Origin: Magnetovibrio sp. PR-2
Lineage (GTDB): Bacteria; Pseudomonadota; Alphaproteobacteria; Rhodospirillales; Magnetovibrionaceae
Length of the DNA: 64,000 nt
Direction: 5' to 3'
NCBI RefSeq assembly: GCF_036689815.1
Contig: NZ_JBAHUR010000005.1
Location: 281,054 to 345,053 of the forward strand
The notes beneath the pieces are model-generated. The model was not told where the DNA came from. It did no database searches and saw only the letters and a program-made list of their open reading frames with translations. Position numbers and translations under genes: made by a program. This document shows positions 42,379 through 52,703 of this stretch, piece by piece. Every line of letters starts with the position of its first letter. Positions within the stretch are counted from its first letter, which is position 1.

Positions 42379-43424
42379 GCGACGAAGAGCGCATGATCGA
42401 CACCGAAGCTGGAAGCCTGGACAACGCTGAGCACGCGTTGCGCCCCACGTCCTTGGACGAATTTGTCGGCCAACAAAAAGTGCGTGAAAACTTAGGCGTC
42501 TTTATCGAAGCCGCGCGTGGGCGCACCGAAGCCATGGACCACACGCTGTTCTATGGCCCGCCCGGACTGGGCAAAACCACCTTGGCGCAAATCGTGTCCC
42601 GTGAACTGGGCGTGGGCTTTCGCGCAACGTCTGGCCCTGTGGTGGCGAAGGCAGGCGATTTGGCCGCGATCCTCACCAACTTGCAGCCCCGCGATGTGTT
42701 GTTCATCGACGAAATTCACCGTCTCAACCCGGTGGTGGAAGAAATTCTCTACCCCGCCATGGAAGATTTTCAGCTGGACCTGATTATTGGTGAAGGCCCA
42801 GCGGCGCGCTCGGTGCGTATCGACTTACCACCGTTCACGTTGATTGGTGCGACGACCCGTTCGGGTTTGATTTCGACACCGCTGCGCGATCGCTTTGGCA
42901 TTCCGTTGCGCTTGCAGTTCTATTCACCCGAAGAGCTGATCGGCATCGTGCAACGGGGCGCGCGCTTGTTGGGCATTGAGATGACCGAAGACGGTGCGTT
43001 GGAAATTGCCCGGCGCTCGCGTGGGACACCGCGTGTGGCCGGGCGTTTGCTCCGGCGTGTACGCGACTTCGCCAACGTCGCTGGCCGTGAGGTGGTCGAT
43101 GCTGTGGCGGCAGACGGTGCATTGACGCGTCTGGATGTGGACAAAGCGGGGCTCGACAATATGGACAGGCGTTACCTGTCTTGCATTGCTGAAAACTACG
43201 GCGGTGGACCCGTTGGCGTGGAAACCATTGCCGCGGCCCTGTCCGAACAACGCGACACTTTGGAAGACGTGATCGAACCTTACTTGATCCAACAAGGTTT
43301 CTTGATGCGCACGCCGCGCGGGCGCGCGTTGACCGCACAAGCGTTTCGCCACATTGGCTTAAAAGCACCCAAAGAAGCGGCGCAGCTGGAGCTGATTGAA
43401 GGGGGCGCGGATGACGAGCACTGA
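42375..43424 (+). CDS. ruvB: Holliday junction ATPase RuvB
   Basis: A 349-residue AAA+ motor for branch migration. Walker A is [16 protein letters not shown] (about residues 59-74), Walker [14 protein letters not shown], sensor 1 [20 protein letters not shown], and sensor 2 near [20 protein letters not shown]. The C-terminal winged helix ends [20 protein letters not shown]. Length is standard. The stop overlaps the ybgC start region by 14 bases. Confidence 0.97.
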   Translation: MSDEERMIDTEAGSLDNAEHALRPTSLDEFVGQQKVRENLGVFIEAARGRTEAMDHTLFYGPPGLGKTTLAQIVSRELGVGFRATSGPVVAKAGDLAAILTNLQPRDVLFIDEIHRLNPVVEEILYPAMEDFQLDLIIGEGPAARSVRIDLPPFTLIGATTRSGLISTPLRDRFGIPLRLQFYSPEELIGIVQRGARLLGIEMTEDGALEIARRSRGTPRVAGRLLRRVRDFANVAGREVVDAVAADGALTRLDVDKAGLDNMDRRYLSCIAENYGGGPVGVETIAAALSEQRDTLEDVIEPYLIQQGFLMRTPRGRALTAQAFRHIGLKAPKEAAQLELIEGGADDEH

Positions 43425-43863
43425 TCTTGCCGGCCGCGTCGACGGTCACACCTTCGTCATGCCTGTGCGCGTATATTACGAAGACACGGATGCGGGCGGT
43501 GTCGTTTATTACGCCAACTATTTGAAATTCGCCGAGCGCGCACGCTCTGAGATGCTGCGCCACTTAGGTTTGGAAAACTCAGCCATTCAAGACGAACACG
43601 GCATCGCACTGGTGGTGCGCAAGGTTTCTGCCGAATACCGCCGTCCGGCACGTCTGGACGATTTGTTGGATGTGGAGCTCAAACTCACCAGCCTGAAAGG
43701 TGCCAGAATTGAGGGTGAACAACGTATTTTGCGGGGTGATGAGCTGTTGGTAACGATTTATATCCAATTGGCCTGTATGAAATTAACGGGCGGACCGGGG
43801 CGCTTGCCCCAAAATGTCCGCAATCTTTTGCAAACGTTCGTCAAACCGGACGAAAATGAATAG
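43411..43863 (+). CDS. ybgC: Tol-Pal-associated acyl-CoA thioesterase YbgC
   Basis: A 150-residue hotdog-fold enzyme. The active-site motif is [20 protein letters not shown] (about residues 19-38) with the catalytic Asp and the following ERARSEMLR helix. It begins inside the end of ruvB (ATG 43411, 14-base overlap) and is followed by tolQ 15 bases later. YbgC hydrolyses acyl-CoA or acyl-ACP and has been tied to phospholipid handling together with Tol-Pal. This is the usual first gene of tol clusters. Confidence 0.95.
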   Translation: MTSTDLAGRVDGHTFVMPVRVYYEDTDAGGVVYYANYLKFAERARSEMLRHLGLENSAIQDEHGIALVVRKVSAEYRRPARLDDLLDVELKLTSLKGARIEGEQRILRGDELLVTIYIQLACMKLTGGPGRLPQNVRNLLQTFVKPDENE

Positions 43864-43878
43864 GACTGGAAGTTCAAT

Positions 43879-44610
43879 ATGGAAGGCAGTGTAATCGATG
43901 CGGTGACCCTGGGTGGGTCTGTCGCTGCACCGGATTTCTCAATGATGTCATTGTTTTGGCGTGCGGATTGGATCGTCAAAAGCGTGATCGTCATGTTGCT
44001 TTTGGCCTCGGTCTGGTGCTGGGCAATCATTTTTGAAAAGCTCACCAGCTTGAAAAAGCTGAACCGCCAAGCCGACCAGTTCGAAAAGAACTTCTGGTCC
44101 GGACAAAGCCTGGACGCGATTTTCGATTCCATGGGCAACCAGCCCAAAGACCCCATGGGTGCGGTCTTCATTTCCGCCATGCGCGAATGGCGCCGCGCGG
44201 CTGAGAAAGGTCATGTGGGATCGAGTATCGCCAGCACGTCTCTGGGTGAGCGGATTGAACGCGTCATGCACATCACCGTATCGCGTGAAATGGCGCGGGT
44301 GGAACGGTACATGACGTTTTTGGCGTCCACCGGCTCGACCGCACCGTTCATCGGTCTGTTCGGCACCGTTTGGGGGATTATGAATTCCTTCCAATCCATT
44401 GCGGTGTCCAAAAATACGTCGTTGGCCGTTGTGGCTCCTGGTATTGCCGAAGCTTTGTTTGCCACCGCGTTGGGCCTTTTGGCGGCTATTCCGGCGGTGT
44501 TGGCCTACAACAAAATCTCGCGCGATTTGGAACGCTATACCGCGCGCTTGGACGGCTTTGCCGTTGAATTTTCTGCGATCTTGTCGCGTCAAATGGAAGA
44601 TAAGAACTGA
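43879..44610 (+). CDS. tolQ: Tol-Pal system proton channel TolQ
   Basis: A 243-residue inner-membrane protein with three membrane helices: SVIVMLLLASVWCWAIIFEK, FLASTGSTAPFIGLFGTVWG and AVVAPGIAEALFATALGLLA (plus AAIPAVLAYN). The second and third contain the TolQ/ExbB signature with the threonine positions for the proton path. With TolR it energises TolA. The gene is 2 bases from tolR. Confidence 0.96.
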   Translation: MEGSVIDAVTLGGSVAAPDFSMMSLFWRADWIVKSVIVMLLLASVWCWAIIFEKLTSLKKLNRQADQFEKNFWSGQSLDAIFDSMGNQPKDPMGAVFISAMREWRRAAEKGHVGSSIASTSLGERIERVMHITVSREMARVERYMTFLASTGSTAPFIGLFGTVWGIMNSFQSIAVSKNTSLAVVAPGIAEALFATALGLLAAIPAVLAYNKISRDLERYTARLDGFAVEFSAILSRQMEDKN

Positions 44611-44612
44611 TC

Positions 44613-45080
44613 ATGGCGGGCATGCTCCACAATTCCGGCGGCGGACGGCACACCTTTGGCCATGCCAAAAAACGCCCCCCCATGGCGGAAATCAACGTCA
44701 CGCCGTTTGTGGACGTGATGTTGGTGTTGTTGGTGATCTTTATGGTCACCGCCCCGCTGCTGACCGTAGGGGTCGAGGTTGACTTGCCCAAAACCAAAGC
44801 GGGGGCCATTAAAGGGTCGGACGAACCTTTGGCCGTCAGCATCGACCGCGAAGGTACGGTTTACGTGCAAGACACGCCGTTCGACCTAGACAAGGTTGTG
44901 CCGCGCCTGCAGGCCATTTCCAACAACAATCCGGAAGTGCGCATCTTTGTGCGCGGCGACGCGAACGTTGATTACGGCACGGTGATGCAGGTCATGGGCA
45001 CGCTCAACGCCGCAGGCTTTAGCCGGGTGGCTTTGATCACCACGCAGAAGTTCGCTACGCCTCAAAAAGCGAAGAAGTAG
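44613..45080 (+). CDS. tolR: Tol-Pal system protein TolR
   Basis: A 155-residue protein. After a short cytosolic tail with MAEINVTPFVDVMLVLLVIF (the transmembrane helix including the proton-carrying Asp), it has a periplasmic ExbD/TolR domain ending GFSRVALITTQKFATPQKAK. It follows tolQ by 2 bases and precedes tolA by 12 bases. It is of normal length. Confidence 0.95.
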   Translation: MAGMLHNSGGGRHTFGHAKKRPPMAEINVTPFVDVMLVLLVIFMVTAPLLTVGVEVDLPKTKAGAIKGSDEPLAVSIDREGTVYVQDTPFDLDKVVPRLQAISNNNPEVRIFVRGDANVDYGTVMQVMGTLNAAGFSRVALITTQKFATPQKAKK

Positions 45081-45092
45081 GGGAGGCCGGGC

Positions 45093-46001
45093 TTGTATCG
45101 CAACGCTGCGTTTTCGGTTCTCTTTCACATCGTCCTGGTGGTCGCGGGGTACGTGGGCTTGCCGTCTTTTACAGACATTGATCACAGCCAAGATGTCCCC
45201 ATCTCGGTTGAAATCATCACGGTGAGCGATCAAACCAACCTGCCGACCAAACCAAAAGACGCACCGAAAAAAGCGGAAGTTGCGAAAGCAGAACCCAAAC
45301 CGCCGCCCAAACCGCCAGCCCCGCCACCGGCCCCCAAAGGGTCGGTGGAACAGCCGCCTGAACCCGAGCCCGAACCCGAGCCAGAGGTCGAAAAGGTCGC
45401 GGTCGTGGTGCCAGAGCCCAAGCCTAAAAAAGAAGCCAAGCCCAAGCCCGAGCCCAAGCCTGAGCCCAAGAAAACGGCTGCGAAGAAAAAGCGTGCGCCG
45501 ACGCCCATTCCGCCGCGCCGCCCCGCACCGCCCGACCAGTTTGCGTCGGTGTTGAAAACGCTGGAAGATCTCAAAACCGCGCCGCGCCAAGAGAAAAAAG
45601 ACGAGAAACAGGCCAAACCTGATTTTGCGGATATGATGAAAGACGCGCTGGCGTCGGACAATCCGCGCACGGATGTCGGTCCAGAACTCACCATCTCTGA
45701 GAAGGATTTGGTTAAGCAGCAAATCAAGCGGTGCTGGAACTTACCTGCAGGGGCTAAGAACGCGCATGAAATGCTGATCTCAATCCGTTTGGTCATGAAC
45801 CCTGACGGCACGGTCCAACAATCGCGCGTTTTGAACGGCGGGCGGATGCAGACAGACCCGTTCTATAAGACCATGGCGGAAAGTGCTTTGCGCGCAACAC
45901 TGGACCCACGCTGCCAACCGTTTAGACTGCCACCTGAAAAATACCAGCGATGGAAAACCATGAAGCTCAACTTCGACCCGAGGGATATGTTTGGCCTATG
46001 A
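45093..46001 (+). CDS. tolA: TolA-type energy transducer
   Basis: A 302-residue protein starting at TTG 45093 (GGGGAGG upstream). One membrane helix ([20 protein letters not shown]) is followed by a very long Pro/Lys/Glu spacer (for example [14 protein letters not shown] and [16 protein letters not shown], residues about 55-150) in place of the Ala/Lys helix of enterobacterial TolA. The C-terminal domain (about 200-302) includes [34 protein letters not shown] and [16 protein letters not shown] with two Cys that probably form a disulfide. It reaches to TolB and Pal across the periplasm. Overlaps tolB by 4 bases. Confidence 0.92.
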   Translation: MYRNAAFSVLFHIVLVVAGYVGLPSFTDIDHSQDVPISVEIITVSDQTNLPTKPKDAPKKAEVAKAEPKPPPKPPAPPPAPKGSVEQPPEPEPEPEPEVEKVAVVVPEPKPKKEAKPKPEPKPEPKKTAAKKKRAPTPIPPRRPAPPDQFASVLKTLEDLKTAPRQEKKDEKQAKPDFADMMKDALASDNPRTDVGPELTISEKDLVKQQIKRCWNLPAGAKNAHEMLISIRLVMNPDGTVQQSRVLNGGRMQTDPFYKTMAESALRATLDPRCQPFRLPPEKYQRWKTMKLNFDPRDMFGL

Positions 46002-47329
46002 CACACTCTGTTCGTTTAATAGCCGTTTTGGCGTTCCTCATGCCGCTGCTGATTTCAGGGGCGGCCAAGGCTGAGCTGGAAATCAACATCACCCAAGGCG
46101 TGGCGGAACCCATGCCTGTGGCCATCGCCGATTTTTATGGCGAAGGCAAAGGGGAACAGAGACTCGGCGCGTCCGTTGCCGGTGTCATTGCGGCGGACTT
46201 AGAGCGATCGGGCCTGTTCCTGCCCATCGATAAAAAGGCCTTTATTCAAGATGTCGAAAGCCTGAACATCCTGCCGCGCTTTGGCGATTGGCGGATCATC
46301 AATGCCAAAGTCCTTGTGCAAGGCCGGATCGAAATGACCGTGGACGGGCGCATGAAAGTTGAATTTCGGTTGTGGGACGTGTTGGCCGAAACGCAAATGG
46401 AGGGCATGGCGTACTTCACCCTTCCGGGCAACTGGCGGCGTGTGGCACACATTGTCGCGGATGCCATTTACAAACGTATCACCGGTGAAGATGGCTACTT
46501 CGATACCCGCATTGTCTACATCGCAGAATCGGGTCCGAAAACCAATCGGATCAAAAAGCTCGCCATCATGGACCAAGACGGCGAGAATTATAACGAATTG
46601 ACCAAAGGCCAAGATATGGTGCTGACGCCGCGCTTCTCGCCGGATCGTCAGGAAATCACCTACCTGTCCTACTATAACGGCGTGCCCCGCGTGTATATCT
46701 TCGATATCGACAGTGGCCGCCAAGAGGTTTTGGGCGATTTTCCGGGCATGACCTTTGCGCCACGGTTCTCACCGGACGGAAAATCCGTCATTTTTTCCAT
46801 GACCAAGCAGGGTAATTCCGAAATTTATCTGATGGATTTGGCCACCCGACAAGAACGTCAAATCACCCATCACAGCGCCATTGATACCTCTCCGAGCATG
46901 TCGCCGGACGGCAAACGGGTGGTGTTTAACTCGGATCGTTCCGGCAAACAGCAGCTCTACGTCATGAACGTGAACGGCACGGGCGTGCACCGGATCAGCT
47001 TTTCCAAAGGCCGCTACGCCACGCCTGTCTGGTCGCCGCGCGGAGATTTGATTGCATTTACAAGAATTTATAAGGGTGAGTTCTACATCGGCGTGATGCG
47101 GCCGGACGGCTCTGGCGAGCGCTTGCTGACCAAAGGGTTCTTGGTCGAAGCCCCCACCTGGGCGCCCAATGGCCGGGTGTTGATGTTCTTTCGTCAGGAA
47201 AAATCTGACAAATATGGTCGCGGTGGGAAAACACGTATTTTCTCCATAGACTTGACCGGACATAACGAGCGGGAAGTCAAAACACCCGGTGATGCGTCAG
47301 ATCCGGCGTGGTCCCCCTTGATTCCTTAG
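45998..47329 (+). CDS. tolB: Tol-Pal system beta-propeller protein TolB
   Basis: A 443-residue periplasmic protein with signal peptide ([20 protein letters not shown]). The N-terminal domain includes [20 protein letters not shown] and [16 protein letters not shown]; a six-bladed propeller follows, with repeated FSPDGK motifs ([60 protein letters not shown]). The ATG at 45998 overlaps the tolA stop. Ends with [12 protein letters not shown]. It binds Pal and TolA. Confidence 0.96.
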   Translation: MTHSVRLIAVLAFLMPLLISGAAKAELEINITQGVAEPMPVAIADFYGEGKGEQRLGASVAGVIAADLERSGLFLPIDKKAFIQDVESLNILPRFGDWRIINAKVLVQGRIEMTVDGRMKVEFRLWDVLAETQMEGMAYFTLPGNWRRVAHIVADAIYKRITGEDGYFDTRIVYIAESGPKTNRIKKLAIMDQDGENYNELTKGQDMVLTPRFSPDRQEITYLSYYNGVPRVYIFDIDSGRQEVLGDFPGMTFAPRFSPDGKSVIFSMTKQGNSEIYLMDLATRQERQITHHSAIDTSPSMSPDGKRVVFNSDRSGKQQLYVMNVNGTGVHRISFSKGRYATPVWSPRGDLIAFTRIYKGEFYIGVMRPDGSGERLLTKGFLVEAPTWAPNGRVLMFFRQEKSDKYGRGGKTRIFSIDLTGHNEREVKTPGDASDPAWSPLIP

Positions 47330-47496
47330 AACGCACGTCATATAGTCCCGAAAGGAAAAACCTAATAATTCCAGGGGTCAGTCTGTCTTGGATAAGTTAA
47401 GTGAAGCTGTTTGTTGACATAAAACCATCAGTTTCGAGTGTTAAAACATCGATATCCGCCCAATTTGTGGGCGCTCCAATGAATGGGAGATACCTA
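47330..47496 (+). promoter_or_regulatory. Intergenic region before pal
   Basis: Contains TTGACA at 47414-47419 with TGTTAA 19 bases on (weak spacing), a plausible own promoter for pal. Upstream, AATTCCAGGGGTCAGTCTG at about 47369-47387 resembles the transposase-type repeat core (GGGGTCAG) of the 11-13 kb island. Confidence 0.4.
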
Positions 47497-47979
47497 ATGC
47501 GTTTCAAAATTGTGAGTCTGATTGCCGTTGCGGGCGTGTTGGCTGCTTGCGGCACCGCTCCGACTTCTGAAACCGCTTCGACGTCCGGTTCCGGTGCAGG
47601 TACCGGCGCAGCGAGCATCGTTCCGGGTTCCGCAGAAGACCTAAAAGTTAACGTCGGCGATCGCGTGTTCTTCGCTTTCGATCGTTACAACCTGACAGCC
47701 GAAGCCCGCTACACCCTGCAGCAACAAGCTGCTTGGATGGCTGCAAACCCGGCCGTCAATGTTGCCATCGAAGGTCACTGCGACGAACGCGGTACCCGTG
47801 AATACAACTTGGCATTGGGCGAACGCCGCGCCACCGCAGTGGTTGACTATTTGTCCACCTTGGGTGTTGCCGCAAACCGCGTTTCCTCCATCTCCTACGG
47901 TAAAGAGCGTCCTGAAGATCCGGCCTCCAACGAAACCGCTTGGGCCAAAAACCGTCGTGCTGTGACGACGCTCAAGTAA
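47497..47979 (+). CDS. pal: Peptidoglycan-associated lipoprotein Pal
   Basis: A 160-residue outer-membrane lipoprotein. The lipobox is LAAC (Cys about residue 18) after FKIVSLIAVAGVLA. The OmpA-like domain includes VFFAFDRYNLTAEARYTLQQ, VAIEGHCDERGTREYNLALG and RVSSISYGKERPEDPASNET, with the peptidoglycan-binding Asp and Arg of the family. The ATG at 47497 has GGGAGAT upstream. The gene follows tolB by 167 bases with its own possible promoter, and a terminator follows it. Confidence 0.96.
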   Translation: MRFKIVSLIAVAGVLAACGTAPTSETASTSGSGAGTGAASIVPGSAEDLKVNVGDRVFFAFDRYNLTAEARYTLQQQAAWMAANPAVNVAIEGHCDERGTREYNLALGERRATAVVDYLSTLGVAANRVSSISYGKERPEDPASNETAWAKNRRAVTTLK

Positions 47980-48018
47980 GCTGTTTCGACCGAAGTCCCG
48001 TTCGGGGCTGACCTAATC

Positions 48019-48066
48019 AGAGCGCCTGTCCGACCCAAAGGGGATCGGGCGGGCGTTTTGTTTTTG
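48019..48066 (+). terminator. Terminator of pal
   Basis: Stem around GCGCCTGTCCGACCC / GGGATCGGGCGGGCG with a short AAAG loop, followed by TTTTGTTTTTG. Confidence 0.85.
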
Positions 48067-48208
48067 TGTTATCCCTGTGAAAAATCGCACCTCGCCCTAA
48101 TTTCGCCGGAAATTCACCGCAAGGTCCTTATTGATCCTTTAAGGGCTCAGGCTTTAAAAAGGCGGGGTAGGCGTATTTGTTTATTGTTTTGAACCACGGA
48201 CGCATTTC

Positions 48209-49369
48209 ATGACTGTTCTTCGTATTCGTTTCGCTCTTGTCGGTGCTGCTGTTGCGGCGCTGGTGTTGTCGATTGCCGAACCTGTTTTCGCGCAAAGTTC
48301 GGATTTGCAAATTTTGCTGAACCGGATTGAGCGGTTGGAGCGCGATATCCGCACGCTGAACCGCCAGGTTGCACGCGGCGTCACGGCGGACCAAGCCGTC
48401 GCAGCCGATGCGGCCATGCCAACGGCGGTGACGCCCATGGACACCAAAGAGCTCAAAGCCGCCGGGGGCGAGGGCGCGTTGACGCGGGTCACCGTGCGCA
48501 TGAACGATATGGAATATGAACTGCGCCAAACCACCGGCATGGTGGAAGACCTGACGTTCCAAATCAATCAGTTGAACCAACGTGTCGACAGCTTGATCAC
48601 GGGTATGAACTATCGTTTGGGCCGACTGGAAGGCACGGCCCAAGGTGACTTTCCCGCTCCGCAACCGATGCAAACCTTTGGGGGCCAGCCAACGGTGTCT
48701 ACCGCACCCAGCGTTTCGAGCGTGACCTCGGCCGGGAGATTGGCGCCGCCGACGGCGACCGAGTTGCCTGTGGAAAAAGGCACCGTCAGCAAGGATGGCA
48801 CCTATATTCCGCCCAAGGGTGCAAACTTTGGCTCGCTTGGAAAAGTGTCGAAGAACTCTGTCGATCAGCTCACCAAAGAAGGTGAAACCAACCCTGCGCA
48901 AACGGCCATGGCTCCCGTTGCAAAACCTGCGGCAACGCCCGCGCCTGCAGCCGCACCGCAAAAGACCGGTGTGTTGCCCGAAGGCAGCCCCAAAGAACGC
49001 TATCAATTTGCCTTCGGTTTGATGCGTCAAGCCCGCTACACCGAAGCGGAAGCAGCCTTGAAAGAATTTATCGCCGTCCATGGTGACGATGCTTTGGCTG
49101 GCAATGCACGCTATTGGCTGGCGGAAACCTTTTACGTGCGCAAATCCTTCATGGACGCGGCGCAAACGTTTTTCGAAGCCTATCAAGGCGCACCCGGAGG
49201 CTCCAAAGCCCCCGATAGCCTGTTGAAGCTGGGCATGTCTTTGGCGAATTTGGAAAAATCTGAAGAAGCCTGCGCCACGTTCGGGAAATTGCGCAAGGAA
49301 TTCACAGATTTGAAGCCCACCGTCGAAAAAACCTTGGACCGCGAAGTCAAACGTCTGAAGTGTAAGTGA
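48209..49369 (+). CDS. cpoB: Cell division coordinator CpoB (YbgF)
   Basis: A 386-residue periplasmic protein with signal peptide (VGAAVAALVLSIAEPVFAQ), an N-terminal coiled coil (LQILLNRIERLERDIRTLNR), a Pro/Ala/Thr-rich linker (about 150-250) and three C-terminal TPR units from RYQFAFGLMRQARYTEAEAA on. CpoB links Tol-Pal and peptidoglycan synthesis during constriction. It is the last gene of the tol-pal cluster, and its TGA overlaps the tilS ATG by one base. Confidence 0.93.
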   Translation: MTVLRIRFALVGAAVAALVLSIAEPVFAQSSDLQILLNRIERLERDIRTLNRQVARGVTADQAVAADAAMPTAVTPMDTKELKAAGGEGALTRVTVRMNDMEYELRQTTGMVEDLTFQINQLNQRVDSLITGMNYRLGRLEGTAQGDFPAPQPMQTFGGQPTVSTAPSVSSVTSAGRLAPPTATELPVEKGTVSKDGTYIPPKGANFGSLGKVSKNSVDQLTKEGETNPAQTAMAPVAKPAATPAPAAAPQKTGVLPEGSPKERYQFAFGLMRQARYTEAEAALKEFIAVHGDDALAGNARYWLAETFYVRKSFMDAAQTFFEAYQGAPGGSKAPDSLLKLGMSLANLEKSEEACATFGKLRKEFTDLKPTVEKTLDREVKRLKCK

Positions 49370-50427
49370 TGAACCCAGGCTCGCGCGCCGACACCCCTTT
49401 AACAGCCGAAGAGTTTTCTCAGCTGGTGCGGGCGTGTCGTCCGGTTGAAGCGGTGCTTCCCAACACCATCGCCGTCGCCGTTTCCGGCGGGGCTGACAGC
49501 ATGGCGCTGTGTCTTTTGGCCCACGACTGGGCCCAAGACAATGGTGTGAAAGTGTGTGCGGTCACGGTGGATCACGGCTTGCGCACAGAATCTGCCGACG
49601 AAGCGCGACAAGTTGGACTTTGGCTCAAAGCGCGGGGGATAGAACACCATATTTTGACCCTGAAATGGGACCAAAAGCCCGCCGCCCGCCTTCAAGAACG
49701 CGCGCGCCAAATGCGCTATGACGCTTTGACACAATGGTGCAGGTCCCATGAGACGGACCAGGTGTTGGTGGCGCACCATTTGGAAGATCAAGCCGAAACC
49801 GTTTTGATGCGGATGCGCAAAAAGTCAGGCTTGATGGGGCTGGCCGGAATGCGGCGTTGTTTTGAACGCGATGGATTGCTTATTCACCGTCCCTTGTTGT
49901 CAGTGAAAAAATCGCGACTGTTGGCGACTTTGGAAAGGCGCAATCAAGACTGGGTTGAAGACCCGTCCAACTACAACATGGCGTTTGAACGGGTGCGTAC
50001 GCGCGAAATGTTGAAGCATTTGGCGGCAGAAGGGGTTCATGCACAACGTTTGGCCGCAACGGCTGAGGCGCTGGGCAAGCTGCGCGATGTTCTGGAAGGG
50101 GCTGCAGACCCCCTGATTGTAAATCAGGTGAACGGCGTTCCCGTCACCTTGGACCGGGACCAACTGTGCCAAGCGGAGCCCGTGGTTCTCAATCTTGCAC
50201 TGGCGCAGGTGTTAAAACAGGTGGGTGGTCAGGCCTATGGCCCGCAAGCAGATAAGCTGGAACGTCTAAGTCGTTGGGTTTGTGGGGTTTCTTCCCAGCC
50301 TGCACGAACTTTGGCGGGGTGTGAACTGCGCCGTGCAACGCACCAGGGGCGGGATGTCTTGACGATCCAGCCCGAACGTCCGCGAAAAGCTGTGCAAAAG
50401 GTGGGGCAATCTGATCAAAAAGTGTGA
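49369..50427 (+). CDS. tilS: tRNA(Ile)-lysidine synthase
   Basis: A 352-residue N-type ATP pyrophosphatase that modifies C34 of the CAU-anticodon tRNA-Ile. The PP-loop is AVAVSGGADSMALCLLAHDW (about residues 35-54), with HHLEDQAETVLMRM and GLAGMR following, all family marks. The C-terminal half is shorter than in E. coli TilS (no full TilS_C domains), as is common in alphaproteobacteria. It starts within the cpoB stop codon. Confidence 0.94.
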   Translation: MNPGSRADTPLTAEEFSQLVRACRPVEAVLPNTIAVAVSGGADSMALCLLAHDWAQDNGVKVCAVTVDHGLRTESADEARQVGLWLKARGIEHHILTLKWDQKPAARLQERARQMRYDALTQWCRSHETDQVLVAHHLEDQAETVLMRMRKKSGLMGLAGMRRCFERDGLLIHRPLLSVKKSRLLATLERRNQDWVEDPSNYNMAFERVRTREMLKHLAAEGVHAQRLAATAEALGKLRDVLEGAADPLIVNQVNGVPVTLDRDQLCQAEPVVLNLALAQVLKQVGGQAYGPQADKLERLSRWVCGVSSQPARTLAGCELRRATHQGRDVLTIQPERPRKAVQKVGQSDQKV

Positions 50428-50668
50428 AACCGCCCTTGCCCCGATGCCTCAAAACGCTTAAATCCATGGGAACACGAACCGTCAATACTGCTTTTGAGGG
50501 CCTATTTTCCTCCCAAACAGTTGTGAAGCGCTGAAATTCAGGCTTTTATAGGAGCCCAACATTGATTGGAGCGTCTGTGGAAGCGCACTTTTGCGTCACA
50601 TCGAGACGGTCAAACCATGACCGTTCGCGACCCGACTAAGGGGCGTGGACTTAAGAAAGGAAGTTGCC

Positions 50669-52624
50669 TTGAACTTCAGCAGAAACATCGTTTTCTGGGT
50701 CATCATCGCCGTATTGCTGTTTGCTTTGTTCAACGTGTTCCAAGGCGGTCAGCGCCAGGGCGCGGCGGCTCCGATGGTGTATTCCGATTTCTTGGCCGCA
50801 GTCGAAGCCGGTGAAGTGGCCGATGTCGCCATCAAGACCGGTAAAGCGGGAACGCAAATCACCGGTCATATGACGAACAAAACCACGTTCTCGACCTATG
50901 CGCCGGACGATCCCAAGCTTGTGGAAACGCTGTCCAAAAGCGGCGTGAAGATCGCCGCACTGCCGTCGGATGATGGGCAATTTTCCTTCACCGGTATGTT
51001 GGTCTCTATGTTGCCGTTCTTGATTTTGATCGGTGTGTGGATTTTCCTGTTCCGTCAAATGCAAGGCGGCGCAGGCGGCAAAGCAATGGGCTTTGGTAAA
51101 TCCAAGGCTAAGATGCTGACCGAAAAACAAGGCCGCGTGACGTTTGAAGACGTCGCTGGCATCGACGAAGCCAAGCAAGAGCTGGAAGAAGTCGTCGACT
51201 TTTTGAAAGACCCGCACAAGTTCCAACGCTTAGGCGGTAAAATTCCGAAAGGCTGCTTGCTGGTTGGCCCTCCGGGCACCGGTAAGACGTTGTTGGCGCG
51301 CGCCATTGCGGGCGAAGCGAACGTTCCGTTCTTCACCATTTCCGGTTCCGACTTTGTCGAAATGTTCGTCGGTGTCGGTGCATCGCGTGTGCGCGATATG
51401 TTCGAGCAAGGCAAAAAGAACGCACCGTGCATCATCTTTATCGATGAGATCGACGCTGTGGGCCGCCATCGTGGCGCTGGTCTCGGCGGCGGCAATGACG
51501 AGCGCGAACAAACGCTCAACCAATTGCTGGTGGAAATGGACGGGTTCGAGTCGAACGAAGGCGTGATCTTGATCGCGGCCACCAACCGTCCCGACGTTTT
51601 GGACCCGGCTTTGCTGCGTCCCGGTCGTTTTGACCGTCAAGTCACCGTGCCCAACCCCGACATCTTGGGCCGTGAAAAAATCTTGAAGGTGCACATGGGC
51701 AAAGTTCCGTTGGCGCCTGACGTCGATGCACGAGTTGTTGCACGTGGCACGCCCGGTTTTTCCGGGGCCGACTTGGCCAACTTGGTGAACGAAGCCGCTT
51801 TGTTGGCGGCGCGTGCAGGCAAGCGCGTGGTCACCATGTCGGACTTTGAATCCGCGAAAGACAAAGTCATGATGGGCACGGAACGCCGGTCCATGGTGAT
51901 GACGGACGAAGAAAAGCAGCTGACGGCCTACCACGAAGCCGGTCACGCCCTGGTCGGTATTCACATGCCGAAATCCGATCCGTTGCACAAAGTTACGATT
52001 ATCCCGCGCGGACGTGCGCTGGGTGTAACCATGAACTTGCCGGAACGCGATCAATACACGTTCTCGCGCGTTCAATTGGAAAGCAAGCTCGCCATGATGT
52101 TTGGCGGTCGCATGGCTGAAGAACTGATCTTTGGCGAAGAAAACGTGACCACGGGTGCCGGCAACGACATTCAACAAGCCACCGGCATGGCGCGGCGCAT
52201 GGTGACTGAGTTCGGGTTCTCCGACAAGCTGGGCCGTTTGCGCTACACCGACAACGACGAAGAAATTTTCTTGGGCCACTCTGTGACCCAGCACAAGAAC
52301 GTGTCGGAAAAAACCGCCAACCTGATTGACGAAGAAGTGCGCCGCTTAATCGACGAGGCAGAAACCCACGCGCGTCGCATTTTGACCGATCACAAAGATC
52401 AGTTGGAAGCCGTCACTCAAGCCCTGTTAGAATACGAAACGCTTTCGGGTGATGAAGTCAAAGACTTGATCGATGGTAAAGGTGTCCATCGTCCGGATCC
52501 GGATGATTCGCCTTCGGACGGCGGGCGCAAAGCATCCGTGCCGACGTCCGGCAAGGGTGCTGCGAAAGAAAAGAAAGACGACAGCTCCGGTGGTTTGGGC
52601 GCAGAGCCCCAACCGGAAGGTTAA
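50669..52624 (+). CDS. ftsH: ATP-dependent zinc metalloprotease FtsH
   Basis: A 651-residue inner-membrane protease. The start is TTG 50669, with AAGGAAG 6 bases upstream, giving the family start [20 protein letters not shown] (first membrane helix); the second helix is [19 protein letters not shown]. Walker A is [16 protein letters not shown], Walker [12 protein letters not shown], and the zinc site is [12 protein letters not shown] (about 425-436). The C-terminus is a charged tail. It degrades LpxC, sigma-32 and membrane proteins in other bacteria. It follows tilS after 240 bases; the tilS-ftsH-folP-glmM order is widespread in alphaproteobacteria. Confidence 0.96.
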   Translation: MNFSRNIVFWVIIAVLLFALFNVFQGGQRQGAAAPMVYSDFLAAVEAGEVADVAIKTGKAGTQITGHMTNKTTFSTYAPDDPKLVETLSKSGVKIAALPSDDGQFSFTGMLVSMLPFLILIGVWIFLFRQMQGGAGGKAMGFGKSKAKMLTEKQGRVTFEDVAGIDEAKQELEEVVDFLKDPHKFQRLGGKIPKGCLLVGPPGTGKTLLARAIAGEANVPFFTISGSDFVEMFVGVGASRVRDMFEQGKKNAPCIIFIDEIDAVGRHRGAGLGGGNDEREQTLNQLLVEMDGFESNEGVILIAATNRPDVLDPALLRPGRFDRQVTVPNPDILGREKILKVHMGKVPLAPDVDARVVARGTPGFSGADLANLVNEAALLAARAGKRVVTMSDFESAKDKVMMGTERRSMVMTDEEKQLTAYHEAGHALVGIHMPKSDPLHKVTIIPRGRALGVTMNLPERDQYTFSRVQLESKLAMMFGGRMAEELIFGEENVTTGAGNDIQQATGMARRMVTEFGFSDKLGRLRYTDNDEEIFLGHSVTQHKNVSEKTANLIDEEVRRLIDEAETHARRILTDHKDQLEAVTQALLEYETLSGDEVKDLIDGKGVHRPDPDDSPSDGGRKASVPTSGKGAAKEKKDDSSGGLGAEPQPEG

Positions 52625-52640
52625 CGGAGCGGCTTAATCG

Positions 52641-52673
52641 GAAAGCCCCGCCTGCTCGACAGGCGGGGTTTGC
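52641..52673 (+). terminator. Hairpin after ftsH
   Basis: Stem AAGCCCCGCCTG / CAGGCGGGGTTT with loop CTCGA. Only a weak T tract follows (TTTGCCGTTTTC), so termination may be partial and folP may be read through. Confidence 0.7.
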
Positions 52674-52703
52674 CGTTTTCGGGGGAAGACCCGGGGGAAT
52701 GTT

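Noticed and set aside
50566..50814. 82-codon frame starting before ftsH
   Set aside because: It overlaps the ftsH start in another frame and looks like a shadow.
51230..52294. 354-codon minus-strand frame opposite ftsH
   Set aside because: It is antisense to a certain gene and has no recognisable motifs.
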